Shown here piece by piece: positions 43,567 to 53,583 of a DNA stretch of 64,000 nucleotides (positions within the stretch are counted from its first letter, which is position 1; every line of letters starts with the position of its first letter). Under the pieces are notes generated by a model, which was not told the origin of the DNA, made no database searches, and was given only the letters and a program-made list of their open reading frames with translations. The position numbers were made by a program, and so were the translations under genes. This DNA is from Sphingomonas soli NBRC 100801 (GTDB lineage: Bacteria; Pseudomonadota; Alphaproteobacteria; Sphingomonadales; Sphingomonadaceae), in NCBI RefSeq assembly GCF_001591025.1, contig NZ_BCTZ01000007.1, forward strand, positions 1-64,000. The letters run 5' to 3'.

Positions 43567-44646
43567 ATGATGGCAGGCTCGAAAAACACTCGATCCCCGG
43601 TAAGCCGCTTTTCGCCGGCCGCGCTACTGGCGCTGATTGCATCAGCCTTCCCTGCCGCAGGCGCCTTCGCTCAGGACAAGCATGCCCCCGCCCCGCTATC
43701 GATCGCCCGGCAGGGCGCGTTCGAGGCCGGCGGGAGCGAGCTGGGAGAGGGCGCGAACTCCACGTCTTGCGATCACGGCCATGTCGAATATCAGATTCCC
43801 GTCCGCCCGCGCGCGACGGCATTGTTCCTATGGCACAGCTCCACCGCAGCGATGTGGCAACGCCGCTGGGATGGTGGCGAAGGCTATCAAAGCATCTTCC
43901 TGCGCCGCGGCTTCCCGACCTATATCTGGGATGGGCCTCGCGTCGGGCGCGCGAATTATGGCTGCGAGGCCTACGCGTACACGCCCCTGCCCGGTCGTGA
44001 TGCGGAGAGCTTTGTCGGCTGGCGCCTCGGCCCGACCTTCGGGAAATGGTTCCCGGGCGTGCAGTTCCCGACCGGCGACACCGATGCGTGGAACCAGGCG
44101 GCGCGCGCTCGATACGCCGAGTTCGACACCGTCGCCAACGCTCAGCTTGAGGCGGCGGCAGCCGCAAACGCGCTGGAGCGGATCGGCAAGGCGGTGCTCG
44201 TCACCAATTCGGCAGGCGGACTACGCGCGATGCTAACGGCTTTGCGGAGCGACAATGTTGCGGCGATCGTCGCGTACGAGACGCCCGGCTTCGTCTTCCC
44301 CGAAGGCGAAGGGCCGCAGCTCGCGCCCGGAAAATTCGGACCCGTCTATGTCTCCGCAGGAGAGTTTCGCAAGCTGACGCGGTTCCCGATCCAGCTCGTC
44401 TGGGGCGACAATCTGGATCGATCGCCGCTCTGGAAGAATAACTTCGAGATAGCCCGTTCATGGGTGGAGATCGTCAACAGGCATGGCGGCAAGGCCGAGA
44501 TTCTGCATCTCCCGGACCGAGGCCTGAAGGGGAACACCCACATTCCCTTTGCCGACATGAACAATGTCGCGGTTGCCGATCTGCTCAGCGAATTCCTGCG
44601 CAGGCATCGCCTTGATGGGCGTGTACACGCACCGCACCGGCGTTGA
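43567..44646 (+). CDS. Exported alpha/beta hydrolase
   Basis: 359 residues. A signal peptide (RFSPAALLALIASAFPAAGAFAQ) is followed by an alpha/beta hydrolase with nucleophile elbow VTNSAGGLRAM, a probable acid in LVWGDNLDRSP and a catalytic His in KGNTHIPFADMNN. The oxyanion region FLWHSSTAAMWQRRW is unusual. AGGAGGGG precedes two adjacent ATGs at 43567. Divergent from the NTF2/BVMO operon, it may hydrolyse an ester in the periplasm, either before uptake or after export. I do not know a characterised close relative. Confidence 0.85.
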   Translation: MMAGSKNTRSPVSRFSPAALLALIASAFPAAGAFAQDKHAPAPLSIARQGAFEAGGSELGEGANSTSCDHGHVEYQIPVRPRATALFLWHSSTAAMWQRRWDGGEGYQSIFLRRGFPTYIWDGPRVGRANYGCEAYAYTPLPGRDAESFVGWRLGPTFGKWFPGVQFPTGDTDAWNQAARARYAEFDTVANAQLEAAAAANALERIGKAVLVTNSAGGLRAMLTALRSDNVAAIVAYETPGFVFPEGEGPQLAPGKFGPVYVSAGEFRKLTRFPIQLVWGDNLDRSPLWKNNFEIARSWVEIVNRHGGKAEILHLPDRGLKGNTHIPFADMNNVAVADLLSEFLRRHRLDGRVHAPHRR

Positions 44647-45054
44647 CGGTCGCAGTCGGGGCGGACTCCAAGCCGAAGCGTGCTTCGAGCAAGTAGTACG
44701 ATTTCCTGCCCCAGCACCTCGGACCACCCGAGTGCCGGTTGCGGATGATTTCAACGCCCTGCCCCGCAAAACCGACTGGGCGCGGGGCGATGCGCCGCTT
44801 CTCTGTTTCCTGATTTCGCGATCCCGCCGCGCTTTTTCGCGCTGGCGGAGCTGTTCGAAAAATTTTCCGACCAAATTAATGACTTCTGACAATCTTCGGA
44901 AAGACCATCTCAAGTTGCTGGTGCAAGCTTGTGCGCTGCTGGCTACAGGGTCTTTCCGCAAGCAAAAGGAGCCGGATCGGCGTCACGACGCCTCTCCAGC
45001 TCCTTTCTGTCTTCTGCTCCCGATCGCGGGACGGACTCGCCTCGTCAGCCAGCC
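44647..45054. other. Spacer between two convergent genes
   Basis: About 400 bases separate the stops of the exported hydrolase and the DUF885 gene. Open frames on both strands are low-quality shadows. The only structure I can support is the terminator near its right end. Confidence 0.6.
44964..45006 (-). terminator. Bidirectional terminator
   Basis: Nested stem: AGGAGC with GCTCCT, GGA with TCC, and GGCGTC with GACGCC, flanked by A and T runs on both sides. It ends the DUF885 transcript (50 bases after its stop) and could also stop plus-strand transcription. Confidence 0.75.
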
Positions 45055-46707
45055 TTAGCGCAGCTTGTGGATCTCATCGTCATTGCCGGTCATTTCCCAG
45101 CGGATCAGCGAGATCGGGATCGAGCCAGCCGCCCGGAAACGATCGTGGAACGACTTGATGTCGAACTTGTCGCCTTCCTGCATCGCGACATCGGCCATCA
45201 GCTTCTCGAGCTCGACCTTGCCCATATAATAGCCGATGCCATAGCCCGGCTGGCGCAGATACAGCTCGATATCGAACTGCGCGACCGCGTCGCCCGGCTT
45301 CATCCATTTGGGCGTGCGCTCGATCAGCGATGCATTGGCCTGCGCCCAGGTCCACTCGTTCGCCTGCATCTTGATCTCGGGGATCACCCGCGCCGCACGC
45401 TTGGCGCCCAGGATATAGTCCATCTCGCGCGTCTTGGGTCGGTCATCCAGCAGCCCCGCCTGCAGGATGAATTCCTCCAGATAAAAGGCCCAGCCTTCGT
45501 TGCGCAGGCCGTTGACGAAGAACAATCGCTGGCCGCCTCGAATCGGGCGCGTGTCGCGCGCCGCCTGCAGCCCGTCAAAGGCGTGCCCCGGCAGGTTATG
45601 CGCGCGCAGCGGCAGACCGTCGCGGAATTCGGACTGGAAGAAGAAGTGCAGGTTCAGCGGCTTATCGAACAGCCCCGGCTTGGACGGGTCCTTCTCGAAC
45701 GGGAACTGATACGGCCCCTCTTCCGGATTATGCTTCACATAATCGGGGATCGTCACCCAATCGCCGTCGCGCAGGAAGCGCAGCAGCTCGCCATCCTCCG
45801 CCATGCGCTTGGCATCGAATTCCTCGCGCGTCTGCACCGGCTCGGGCATGGGGATATCGCGGTTGCGATGCTCCTCGATCTTCAGGAACGCGACCTGACG
45901 CTGATATTCGCGCTCGCCGATCACGGCGACCTCTTCAGGCGTGTAAGGCAGCAGCAGCACGTTCTTGAGGTACCAGGCGTAGTTGTCACGGCCTACGCCG
46001 CCATGCGCGGGCAACCCGGCCTCGATGCTCTCCAGCCACTTCTTGAATTCGGCAGCGGCTGCCTGCGCAAGCTTGGCAGGAGCCACAAGCGAGGGTTGCA
46101 GCTTCGCCGCTTTCTCCGCCAGCTCGCCATAGACGTTCACTTCCACCTGCTTTTGCAGGATGCCAAGGCGGGCGAGATCGCCGCGCGGCGCGGTCAGGTT
46201 CACGCGCGCCTGACGCAGCGCTTCCGGTACCGCGTTCAGCTGTGCGGCCAGCGTCTTCGCTTTGTCAGCCGCAATCGGCAGCTTGGGGATGCCGATCGCG
46301 CCGTGCATCTTCGGGCCAAAGCCGAGATTGGTGGTCGAGTAAAAGGCCGGGTCGCGCTTCCAAGGTTCGACGACGCGGAACTGGAACTCCATGCCGTTCA
46401 TCTCGGCGCGCAGCACCATATAATCGACGCGCTGTGCGACCGGCCAGGCGCTGTCATCGATCGCAGCAAGCCGCGATTGGTACTGGCGCAGCTCTGCAAA
46501 CTGCTTTGCAACCGCTGCCGGCGAATAGTCCGGCACGCCCTTCACCATCGCTGGCGGCACGAAAGCGCGGAATTCCTTCGCCAGCGCGACCAGCGCTTCA
46601 TAGCCCTGTGCGGGTGCCTCGGCCTGCGCCATGGCCGGTGCCACGAACGACACCGGCGCAATCGGCAGAGCCATCAGAACGGCAGCAAGACCCAGTTTCT
46701 TCTTCAT
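45055..46707 (-). CDS. Exported DUF885 metallopeptidase-like protein
   Basis: 550 residues with a signal peptide (MKKKLGLAAVLMALPIAPVSFVAPAMA). The DUF885 pattern is present: LRAHNLPGHAFDGLQAARD, then LFFVNGLRNEGWAFYLEE, where H and E motifs recall M3-type zinc peptidases, and the YxxGKVELEKLMADV helix near the end. DUF885 proteins are presumed peptidases or amidases acting in the periplasm. The HExxH order is altered to PGH followed by NEGWA. It lies 38 bases downstream of the aminotransferase gene, so it is probably cotranscribed with it. Confidence 0.87.
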   Translation of the reverse strand: MKKKLGLAAVLMALPIAPVSFVAPAMAQAEAPAQGYEALVALAKEFRAFVPPAMVKGVPDYSPAAVAKQFAELRQYQSRLAAIDDSAWPVAQRVDYMVLRAEMNGMEFQFRVVEPWKRDPAFYSTTNLGFGPKMHGAIGIPKLPIAADKAKTLAAQLNAVPEALRQARVNLTAPRGDLARLGILQKQVEVNVYGELAEKAAKLQPSLVAPAKLAQAAAAEFKKWLESIEAGLPAHGGVGRDNYAWYLKNVLLLPYTPEEVAVIGEREYQRQVAFLKIEEHRNRDIPMPEPVQTREEFDAKRMAEDGELLRFLRDGDWVTIPDYVKHNPEEGPYQFPFEKDPSKPGLFDKPLNLHFFFQSEFRDGLPLRAHNLPGHAFDGLQAARDTRPIRGGQRLFFVNGLRNEGWAFYLEEFILQAGLLDDRPKTREMDYILGAKRAARVIPEIKMQANEWTWAQANASLIERTPKWMKPGDAVAQFDIELYLRQPGYGIGYYMGKVELEKLMADVAMQEGDKFDIKSFHDRFRAAGSIPISLIRWEMTGNDDEIHKLR

Positions 46708-46744
46708 TACGCGAACTCCCCGAATTTACTGCCGTTTCGCTCGA

Positions 46745-47914
46745 TCAGAGCTTGTTGAAAAAGCGCGAGAGCCGATCCATCGCCTCGCGCACGCGCTCTT
46801 CGGATTCCGATCCGAAGCACACCCGCAGATGCCCTTCCCCGCCCGGGCCATAGAAGCTGCCCGATTCCACCACGACATGTGCTTCGTGGAGGATCGCGCT
46901 GGCGAGTTCCTGTGAGGAACGGCCGGTGCCGCTGATATCGGGGAAGGCGTAGATTGTCGCTTCAGGCTCGGCGCAGGTCACGCCGGGCATCTGGTTCAGC
47001 GCCTGCACGACGATATCGCGCTTGCGGCGATCCGCCTCGACCAGCGCGTGCATCGCATCCTGCGGCCCCTCAACTGCCGCGCGCGCACCTTCCTGGATGA
47101 AGACGTTGACGTGTGTCACGTCGGTCATGGTGATGCGCAGGATCGCGGGCATCAGCTTCGCATCGGCGGTCAGATAGCCGATCCGCCAGCCGTCCATCGA
47201 ATAGGCCTTGGTGAAGGCGAAGCAGGTGATCGTCCGCTCGCGCATCCCCGGCAGGCTGGCGATGCTGACATGCTTCGCCTGACCATAAGTGATGTACTCA
47301 TACACCTCGTCCGACAGAACCAGCAGGTCATGTTCGATCGCCAGATCGGCGACGTGCTGCAACTCCTCGCGCGTGTAGACGCGGCCAGTCGGGTTCGCCG
47401 GATTGACCAGCACGATCATCCGGGTGCGATCGGTGATCTTCGCGGCGATCTTCTCTTTCGAGATGGCGTAGCCATTGGCCTTGTCCAGATCGGCGAACAC
47501 CACCTTGCCGCCAGCTAGCTCGGTCTTGCCGACATGCTGCGGGTAATAGGGATCGAGCAGGATCACTTCGTCGCCCGGATCGATCGCGGCCATGAATGCG
47601 GCGAAGGATGCGTGCGTCAGCCCGTTGCAGACGAGCACTTCGTCCACCCCGTAATCCAGCCCGTTAAACTCGGTGAGCTTCTTGACCAGCGCCTGACGGA
47701 AGGAGAGCGTGCCGCGGAAATCGCCATAATGGACGATGCCCGCGTCCAGCGCGGCCTTGGTCGCTTCCTTGATATGTTCGGGCGTATCCGAATGCGGTCG
47801 ACCAAACTCCAGGTGGATGAGGTCTACCCCCGACGCCTCGAGCTTCGAGGCCTCCTCGTACATCCCGAAACTCTTCTTCGAACCGCCCGTAAGGCGCTGC
47901 GCCGGCCACTTCAT
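46745..47914 (-). CDS. Pyridoxal-phosphate aminotransferase, class I/II
   Basis: 389 residues. The fold-type I core is intact: VCNGLTHASFAAFMAAIDPGDEVILLDPYYPQHV, VLVNPANPTGRVYTREEL, LLVLSDEVYEYITY, and the PLP lysine in TKAYSMDGWRIGYL. This subgroup includes aspartate, aromatic and branched-chain aminotransferases. Beside an indolepyruvate oxidoreductase and an anthraniloyl-CoA-type monooxygenase, transamination of an aromatic amino acid is the likely role, giving an arylpyruvate. It is divergent from the monooxygenase gene and shares its operator region. Exact substrate is unknown. Confidence 0.9.
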   Translation of the reverse strand: MKWPAQRLTGGSKKSFGMYEEASKLEASGVDLIHLEFGRPHSDTPEHIKEATKAALDAGIVHYGDFRGTLSFRQALVKKLTEFNGLDYGVDEVLVCNGLTHASFAAFMAAIDPGDEVILLDPYYPQHVGKTELAGGKVVFADLDKANGYAISKEKIAAKITDRTRMIVLVNPANPTGRVYTREELQHVADLAIEHDLLVLSDEVYEYITYGQAKHVSIASLPGMRERTITCFAFTKAYSMDGWRIGYLTADAKLMPAILRITMTDVTHVNVFIQEGARAAVEGPQDAMHALVEADRRKRDIVVQALNQMPGVTCAEPEATIYAFPDISGTGRSSQELASAILHEAHVVVESGSFYGPGGEGHLRVCFGSESEERVREAMDRLSRFFNKL

Positions 47915-47967
47915 TTCAAGACCCTTTCACGACTCTCATACACGTGATTAATTATGTGATATAGGAT

Positions 47968-47997
47968 ATTTCAAGCTTGAAATTTTAGACTTGAAAT
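47968..47997. promoter_or_regulatory. Candidate operator: perfect 16-bp palindrome plus extra half-site
   Basis: ATTTCAAGCTTGAAAT at 47968-47983 is a perfect palindrome, and a further CTTGAAAT half-site follows at 47990-47997, 14 bases after its counterpart. It lies in the 140-bp divergent region between the aminotransferase and the monooxygenase operon. Size and symmetry fit a MarR-family site, and a MarR gene is the third gene of the operon. Confidence 0.7.
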
Positions 47998-48054
47998 AAT
48001 TATGTTCCGGGCGTTAGGTGAGACAGAGGGAGTCGCCGCGGTGGAGTTTGGTAA

Positions 48055-50358
48055 GTGAAAATCGCATGCGTTGGCGGCGGTCCAGCAGGCCTCTATTTCG
48101 CAATCTCGATGAAGGTTCGCGACAGCGGCCACGAAGTGCACGTGTTCGAACGCAACCGCGCGGACGACACATTTGGCTGGGGCGTGGTTTTTTCGGACCA
48201 GACGGTCGAAAACCTCATGGCCAACGATCCGGTCAGCGGCGAGACGATCCGCAACGAATTCGCCCATTGGGACGACATCGCCGTCCATATCCACGGTGAG
48301 ACCATCCGATCCTCCGGGCACGGGTTTATCGGCATCGGCCGCAAGCGGATGCTCGCGATCCTTCAGGAGCGCGCGCGTGATCTGGGCGTGCAGCTACATT
48401 TCGAGCACGAAGCGAGCAGCGATCTTGCCGACTGGGCGGACTATGACCTGGTCATCGTTGCCGATGGTGCGAACAGCCGCCTTCGCGATCGCTACGCCGA
48501 GCATTTCGACATCGATATCCAGCCGCGCCGCAACAAATATATCTGGCTCGGCACGCACAAGGTGTTCGACGCCTTCACCTTCGCCTTTGAACAACTGCCC
48601 GAGGGCTGGGTCTGGGCGCACGCCTATCGTTTCGATGACAACCTCTCGACCTTCATCGTCGAGATGGCACCCGAAACCTGGGAAGCGCTGGGCCTCGACA
48701 AGGCGGGACAGGACGAAGCGATTGCGTTCAGCGAGCGCGTCTTCGGGAAGCATCTCGACGGCAACAAGCTGATGTCCAATGCCAGCCATCTGCGCGGATC
48801 GGCGGCATGGCTCAACTTCCGCCGGATCGTCACCGGCCAATGGTCGTACGACAAACTCATCCTGCTCGGCGACGCGGCGCACACTGCGCATTTCTCGATC
48901 GGATCGGGCACCAAGCTCGCGCTCGAAGACGCGATCAAGCTCGCCGAAGTGCTCAACCGCCCCGGCCTGGGCCGCGAACAGGCGCTGGCTGAATATCAGG
49001 CGGAGCGCAGCGTCGAAGTGCTCAAGCTCCAGAACAGCGCGCGCAACTCCACCGAATGGTTCGAGACGCTCGACCGCTATCTCCCGTTCGAGCCGATGCA
49101 GTTCGCCTATTCGCTGCTCACCCGCTCGCAGCGCGTGAGCCATGAGAATCTGCGCCTGCGCGACCGTGCATGGCTGGAAAGTGTGGAGCGCTGGTTCCAG
49201 GCCCAGGCCCCCGGCGGCAAAGGCGAAAAGGCGGTGCCGCCCATGTTCGCGCCTTACAAGCTGCGCGAAATGTCGCTCCAGAACCGCGTCGTCGTATCGC
49301 CCATGGCGACCTATTCGGCGAAGAACGGCATGCCGAACGACTTCCACCTCGTCCATTACGGCGCGCGCGCTCAGGGCGGCGCGGGACTCGTCTATACCGA
49401 GATGACCTGCGTCTCCCCCGACGCGCGGATCACGCCCGGATGCCCCGGAATGTACGCGCCCGAGCATGTCGCGGCATGGCGGCGGATCACCGATTTCGCC
49501 CATACGAACAGCGGCGCGAAACTCTGCCTCCAGCTCGGCCATGCCGGTTCCAAGGGTTCGACCAATATCGGCTGGCAGGGCATGGATCAGCCGCTTGCCG
49601 AGGGGAACTGGCCACTGATCGCCGCGTCGGACGTGCCGTGGAGCCCGACCAACGCCGCGCCCCGCCCGATGACGCGCGCCGACATGGACGAAGTCCGCGA
49701 TCAATTCGTCGCCTCGGCACGCATGGCGATCGACGCCGGCTTCGACATGATCGAGCTGCACGCAGCCCACGGCTATCTACTCTCCAGCTTCATCACACCG
49801 CTGCAGAACAAGCGGACCGACGAATATGGCGGCGGCCTGGAGAACCGCCTGCGCTATCCGCTCGAGGTATTCGAAGCGATGCGCGCCGTCTGGCCGGCCG
49901 AACGGCCGATGTCGGTCCGTATCTCGGCAAACGACTGGATGGGCGATCTGGGCGTTACCCCTGACGAGGCAGTGGAAATCGCCCGTGCCTTCGCGGCAGC
50001 AGGCGCCGACCTGATCGACGTCTCCGCAGGCCAGACCTGGGCCGAGTGCAAGCCCGTCTACGGCCGCATGTTTCAGACGCCCTTCGCCGATCAGATCCGC
50101 AACGAGGCAAAGGTTTCGACCATGGCGGTGGGCAACATCTTCGAGACCGACCATGCCAATTCGATCCTCGCCGCTGGCCGCGCGGATCTGGTCGCGATCG
50201 GTCGCCCGCACATGATCGATCCGATGTGGACGCTGCGCGCCGCCGCCCAGCACGGCTATCGCGGCGCGCCTGTGCCGCCTCCGTATCTGAGCGGCATGAG
50301 CCAGCTTGCCCGCAATCTGGAGCGCGCCGCCGAGACCGGCGCGGCATTACGGAGCTGA
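48055..50358 (+). CDS. Bifunctional aryl-CoA monooxygenase/reductase (anthraniloyl-CoA monooxygenase or salicylyl-CoA 5-hydroxylase type)
   Basis: 767 residues, a fusion. Residues 1 to about 390 are an FAD aromatic hydroxylase (GGGPAG near 8, [25 protein letters not shown]). From about 400 it is an old-yellow-enzyme domain ([59 protein letters not shown], and AVGNIF near the end). The same arrangement is found in 2-aminobenzoyl-CoA monooxygenase/reductase of Azoarcus evansii, which hydroxylates and then reduces the ring of anthraniloyl-CoA, and in proteins annotated salicylyl-CoA 5-hydroxylase/oxidoreductase. It leads an operon of eight genes. The CoA-ester substrate cannot be fixed from sequence. 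Confidence 0.93.
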   Translation: MKIACVGGGPAGLYFAISMKVRDSGHEVHVFERNRADDTFGWGVVFSDQTVENLMANDPVSGETIRNEFAHWDDIAVHIHGETIRSSGHGFIGIGRKRMLAILQERARDLGVQLHFEHEASSDLADWADYDLVIVADGANSRLRDRYAEHFDIDIQPRRNKYIWLGTHKVFDAFTFAFEQLPEGWVWAHAYRFDDNLSTFIVEMAPETWEALGLDKAGQDEAIAFSERVFGKHLDGNKLMSNASHLRGSAAWLNFRRIVTGQWSYDKLILLGDAAHTAHFSIGSGTKLALEDAIKLAEVLNRPGLGREQALAEYQAERSVEVLKLQNSARNSTEWFETLDRYLPFEPMQFAYSLLTRSQRVSHENLRLRDRAWLESVERWFQAQAPGGKGEKAVPPMFAPYKLREMSLQNRVVVSPMATYSAKNGMPNDFHLVHYGARAQGGAGLVYTEMTCVSPDARITPGCPGMYAPEHVAAWRRITDFAHTNSGAKLCLQLGHAGSKGSTNIGWQGMDQPLAEGNWPLIAASDVPWSPTNAAPRPMTRADMDEVRDQFVASARMAIDAGFDMIELHAAHGYLLSSFITPLQNKRTDEYGGGLENRLRYPLEVFEAMRAVWPAERPMSVRISANDWMGDLGVTPDEAVEIARAFAAAGADLIDVSAGQTWAECKPVYGRMFQTPFADQIRNEAKVSTMAVGNIFETDHANSILAAGRADLVAIGRPHMIDPMWTLRAAAQHGYRGAPVPPPYLSGMSQLARNLERAAETGAALRS

Positions 50359-50361
50359 GCC

Positions 50362-51123
50362 ATGCGGCTGTCTAACGTCCATGCGATCGTCACCGGCGGT
50401 GGGTCTGGCATCGGCACAGCCATCGCCCGCGCGCTGGCCGCGGAGGGGGCGTGGCTCACGCTGATCGGGCGCCGGCAGGAAGCGCTCGATGCAGTCGCCG
50501 CGACGATCCCCGGCGCGATCGGCGTGACTGCGGACGTGACCGACCGCGCCTCGATCGACACCGCCTTTGCAGCCGCCCGCGCGGCGCACGGCCCGATCGG
50601 CATCCTCGTCAACAACGCCGGCATCGCACCCACCGCCCCCTTCGCCAAGGTGACCGCCGAAAGCTGGCGCGCTACGATGGCGACCAACCTGGATGCGTTG
50701 TTCCATTGCTGTCAGGCCGCGCTTCCCGATCTGCTCGCCGCCCCGGCGGGACGCATCGTCACCGTGGCGTCGACCGCCGGGCTCAAGGGTTACGGCTATA
50801 CCGCCCCTTACGTGGCATCGAAGCATGGCGCGATCGGGCTGATGCGTGCGCTCGCCACCGAATTCGCCGCCACCCCGCTCACCGCCAACGCGCTCTGCCC
50901 CGGCTTCACCGATACCGATATCGTCGCTACGGCGATCCAGACGATCACCAGCCGAACCGGTCGCACCGAGGCTGAGGCACTGGCCGAACTGACGCGCCAC
51001 AACCCCCAGAAGCGGCTAATCACTCCGGACGAAGTCGCCGAAGCAGCGCTCTGGCTCTGCCTGCCGGGCAGCGGATCGGTGACCGGTCAGGCGATCCCGA
51101 TCGCAGGTGGAGAAGTGATGTGA
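50362..51123 (+). CDS. Short-chain dehydrogenase/reductase, 3-hydroxyacyl-CoA-type
   Basis: 253 residues: GGGSGIGTA cofactor loop, NNAGIAPTAPF, VASTAGLKGYGYTAPYVASK with the catalytic Tyr and Lys, and a C-terminal VTGQAIPIAGG. It starts three bases after the monooxygenase stop and overlaps the marR start. In this operon it would oxidise a 3-hydroxyacyl-CoA formed by the hydratase, completing a beta-oxidation-like set. SDRs with this pattern include 3-hydroxyacyl-CoA and acetoacetyl-CoA reductases. Confidence 0.92.
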   Translation: MRLSNVHAIVTGGGSGIGTAIARALAAEGAWLTLIGRRQEALDAVAATIPGAIGVTADVTDRASIDTAFAAARAAHGPIGILVNNAGIAPTAPFAKVTAESWRATMATNLDALFHCCQAALPDLLAAPAGRIVTVASTAGLKGYGYTAPYVASKHGAIGLMRALATEFAATPLTANALCPGFTDTDIVATAIQTITSRTGRTEAEALAELTRHNPQKRLITPDEVAEAALWLCLPGSGSVTGQAIPIAGGEVM

Positions 51124-51605
51124 CAGCACCCCAGGTAAACGCGCACGAAGGATTGCCCGATGATCGCGACAATGTGCGCCTCTGGCTGCGCCTGCTCACC
51201 TGCACCCGGATCATCGAAAAGAGCGTGAAGCGCGGCTTCGCGGACGAATATAACAGCACCCTCCCCCGCTTCGACGTGATGGCCGCGCTGGAGCGCCGAC
51301 CCGAGGGGATGACTATGGGCCAGCTGTCCAAGGCGCTGCTCGTTTCCAACGGGAATGTCACCGGCGTCGTCCAGGTGCTTGTGCGCGATCGCTATGTCAG
51401 CCTCACGCCCTCGCCCACCGATGGCCGCTCGTCGGTTGCGCGGCTCACCCGATTGGGCCGCGATCATTTCGCGGTGCTCGCAGAGGCGCATCGCAACTGG
51501 GTTGAAACGATGCTCGCCGGGCTGGGCCGCGAAGACCGCAGCCAACTCTATCAAAGCCTGGGCGTGCTCAAGGACCTGCTCGCCGACAACGGGGAAACAG
51601 AATGA
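51120..51605 (+). CDS. MarR-family transcriptional regulator
   Basis: 161 residues. The winged helix-turn-helix core is [67 protein letters not shown], with long helices either side for dimerisation. GTG start overlaps the SDR stop; the stop overlaps the hydratase ATG. MarR proteins in aromatic-CoA operons commonly repress and release on binding the CoA thioester, so control of its own operon through the palindrome at 47968 is likely but inferred. Confidence 0.93.
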   Translation: MTAPQVNAHEGLPDDRDNVRLWLRLLTCTRIIEKSVKRGFADEYNSTLPRFDVMAALERRPEGMTMGQLSKALLVSNGNVTGVVQVLVRDRYVSLTPSPTDGRSSVARLTRLGRDHFAVLAEAHRNWVETMLAGLGREDRSQLYQSLGVLKDLLADNGETE

Positions 51606-52417
51606 CCTTTGATCCAACCAGCTTCGCGCCCGAACATTTCGGCTGGGCCTTTGCCAACGGCGTCGCAACCGTCACGCTCAACCGGCCCGAGCGCAAGAAC
51701 CCGCTCACCTTCGATAGCTATGCCGAGCTCCGCGATACCTTCCGCGCGCTCGTCTATGTGCCGGAGGTTAAGGCCGTGGTCGTCACCGGCGCGGGCGGCA
51801 ATTTCTCCTCGGGCGGCGACGTGCATGAGATCATCGGCCCGCTCACCGAAATGGCGATGCCCGAACTGCTCGCCTTCACCCGCATGACCGGCGATCTGGT
51901 AAAGGCGATGCGCGCCTGCCCGCAGCCGATCATCGCCGCGATCGACGGCATCTGCGTGGGCGCGGGCGCGATCATGGCGATGGCATCCGATATGCGCCTC
52001 GCCACCCCGGCGACCAAGACCGCATTCCTGTTCACGCGCGTCGGCCTGGCGGGTTGCGATATGGGCGCGTGCGCGATCCTGCCCCGCATCATCGGTCAGG
52101 GCCGCGCGTCGGACCTGCTCTACACCGGCCGGGTCATGACCGCTGAGGAGGGCGAGCGCTGGGGCTTCCACAACCGCCTCGTATCGGCGGATGCGCTGCT
52201 CGACGAAGCGCTGGCGCTGGCGCAGAGCCTCGCTACCGGCCCCACCTTCGCGCATGGCATCACCAAGACCCAGCTCAACGTCGAATGGGCCGTCAGCGTC
52301 GAAACGGCGATCGAGATGGAAGCGCAGGCTCAGGCAATCTGCATGGCGACCAAGGACTTCCGCCGCGCCTTTGAAGCCTTTGCTGAAAAGCGCTCTCCGG
52401 TGTTCGAGGGCAACTGA
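51602..52417 (+). CDS. Enoyl-CoA hydratase/isomerase (crotonase)
   Basis: 271 residues. Oxyanion-hole motifs are [17 protein letters not shown] and [22 protein letters not shown]. The usual catalytic Glu region reads [19 protein letters not shown], with Asp in place of one of the glutamates, as in some ring-acting crotonases. It would hydrate or hydrolytically open the ring-derived CoA ester. Coupled by overlaps to marR upstream and to the dehydrogenase downstream (TGATG). Confidence 0.92.
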   Translation: MTFDPTSFAPEHFGWAFANGVATVTLNRPERKNPLTFDSYAELRDTFRALVYVPEVKAVVVTGAGGNFSSGGDVHEIIGPLTEMAMPELLAFTRMTGDLVKAMRACPQPIIAAIDGICVGAGAIMAMASDMRLATPATKTAFLFTRVGLAGCDMGACAILPRIIGQGRASDLLYTGRVMTAEEGERWGFHNRLVSADALLDEALALAQSLATGPTFAHGITKTQLNVEWAVSVETAIEMEAQAQAICMATKDFRRAFEAFAEKRSPVFEGN

Positions 52418-53583
52418 TGGCAGACCGCAGCTTCCTCGACTGGCCCTTCCTCGACGATGGCCACCGCGCGCTGGCCGCCGATCTGGAGGCGTGGTGCGTT
52501 GCCAGTCTCTCCGCGCATCACGGTGCGGACGTGGATGCCGAATGCCGCCGGCTGGTTCGCGCACTCGGGGATGGAGGTTGGCTGCGTTACTGCGTTCCGG
52601 CAGCCTGGGGCGGCATCCGTGAGACGCTCGATATCCGCTCGCTCGCGCTGATCCGCGAAACGCTCGCGCGCCATTCCGGCCTCGCCGATTTCGCCTTCGC
52701 GATGCAGGGCCTCGGCTCGGGCACGATCTCGCTATTCGGCACCGAAGCGCAGAAGCAGGCCTATCTCCCCGCGGTCGCGCGCGGCGAAAAGATCGCCGCC
52801 TTCGCGCTTACCGAGCCGGGCTCGGGCTCCGACGTTGCCTCCATGTCGACCTCCGCCGATCGCACCGCGGATGGCTGGCGGGTCAATGGCGCAAAGACCT
52901 ATATCTCGAACGGCGGCATCGCTGATTATTACGTGCTGTTCGCCCGCACCGGCGAAGCGCCGGGTGCCAAGGGCGTCTCCGCATTCCTCGTCGACGCGGA
53001 TACACCCGGCCTCAACGTCACCGAGCGGATCGACGTGATCGCCCCCCACCCTCTCGCCACCCTCGAATTCACCGATATGGCGCTGCCCGCAGACGCGCTC
53101 CTCGGAGAGGCCGGGCGCGGCTTTGCCGAAGCGATGGCGACGCTCGATATCTTCCGCACCACGGTGGGTGCCGCCGCGCTGGGCTTTGCTCGCCGCGCGC
53201 TCGACGAAGCCACCGCCCGCGCCCGCGTGCGCAAGCTTGGCGAGGGCACGCTAGCCGACAACCCGGTCACCCAGTCCAAGCTCGCCGAGATGGTGCTCGA
53301 TATCGATACCTCCGCGCTGCTCATCTACCGCGCGGGCTGGCTCCGCGACGTGCAGGGTCAGCGCAACACGCGCGAAGCCGCGCTCGCCAAGCTGCACGCG
53401 ACTGACAGCGCGCAGCAGGTGATCGACAAGGCAGTCCAGATCTTCGGTGGCCTAGGCGTCACCGTCGGTGCACCGGTCGAGGCGCTTTACCGCGAGGTCC
53501 GCGCGCTCCGCATCTATGAGGGTGCGTCGGAGGTGCAGAAGATCGTCATTGCCCGCCAGCATCTGGCGCAGAGCGCCGACTGA
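52417..53583 (+). CDS. Acyl-CoA dehydrogenase
   Basis: 388 residues of the ACAD family. FAD-binding [15 protein letters not shown] and [11 protein letters not shown], and a C-terminal [18 protein letters not shown] with the catalytic Glu, are visible. A substrate for a beta-oxidation-like step of the ring-derived CoA ester is expected. The start overlaps the hydratase stop and the stop overlaps the thioesterase start. It differs clearly from the second dehydrogenase of the operon. Confidence 0.93.
   Translation: MADRSFLDWPFLDDGHRALAADLEAWCVASLSAHHGADVDAECRRLVRALGDGGWLRYCVPAAWGGIRETLDIRSLALIRETLARHSGLADFAFAMQGLGSGTISLFGTEAQKQAYLPAVARGEKIAAFALTEPGSGSDVASMSTSADRTADGWRVNGAKTYISNGGIADYYVLFARTGEAPGAKGVSAFLVDADTPGLNVTERIDVIAPHPLATLEFTDMALPADALLGEAGRGFAEAMATLDIFRTTVGAAALGFARRALDEATARARVRKLGEGTLADNPVTQSKLAEMVLDIDTSALLIYRAGWLRDVQGQRNTREAALAKLHATDSAQQVIDKAVQIFGGLGVTVGAPVEALYREVRALRIYEGASEVQKIVIARQHLAQSAD

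Noticed and set aside
44458..44961. 168-codon minus-strand open frame in the spacer after the exported hydrolase
   Set aside because: Half overlaps the hydrolase gene, has no ribosome site or motif; probably random.
44929..46758. 609-codon plus-strand open frame opposite the DUF885 gene
   Set aside because: No recognisable motif and composition of an antisense frame.
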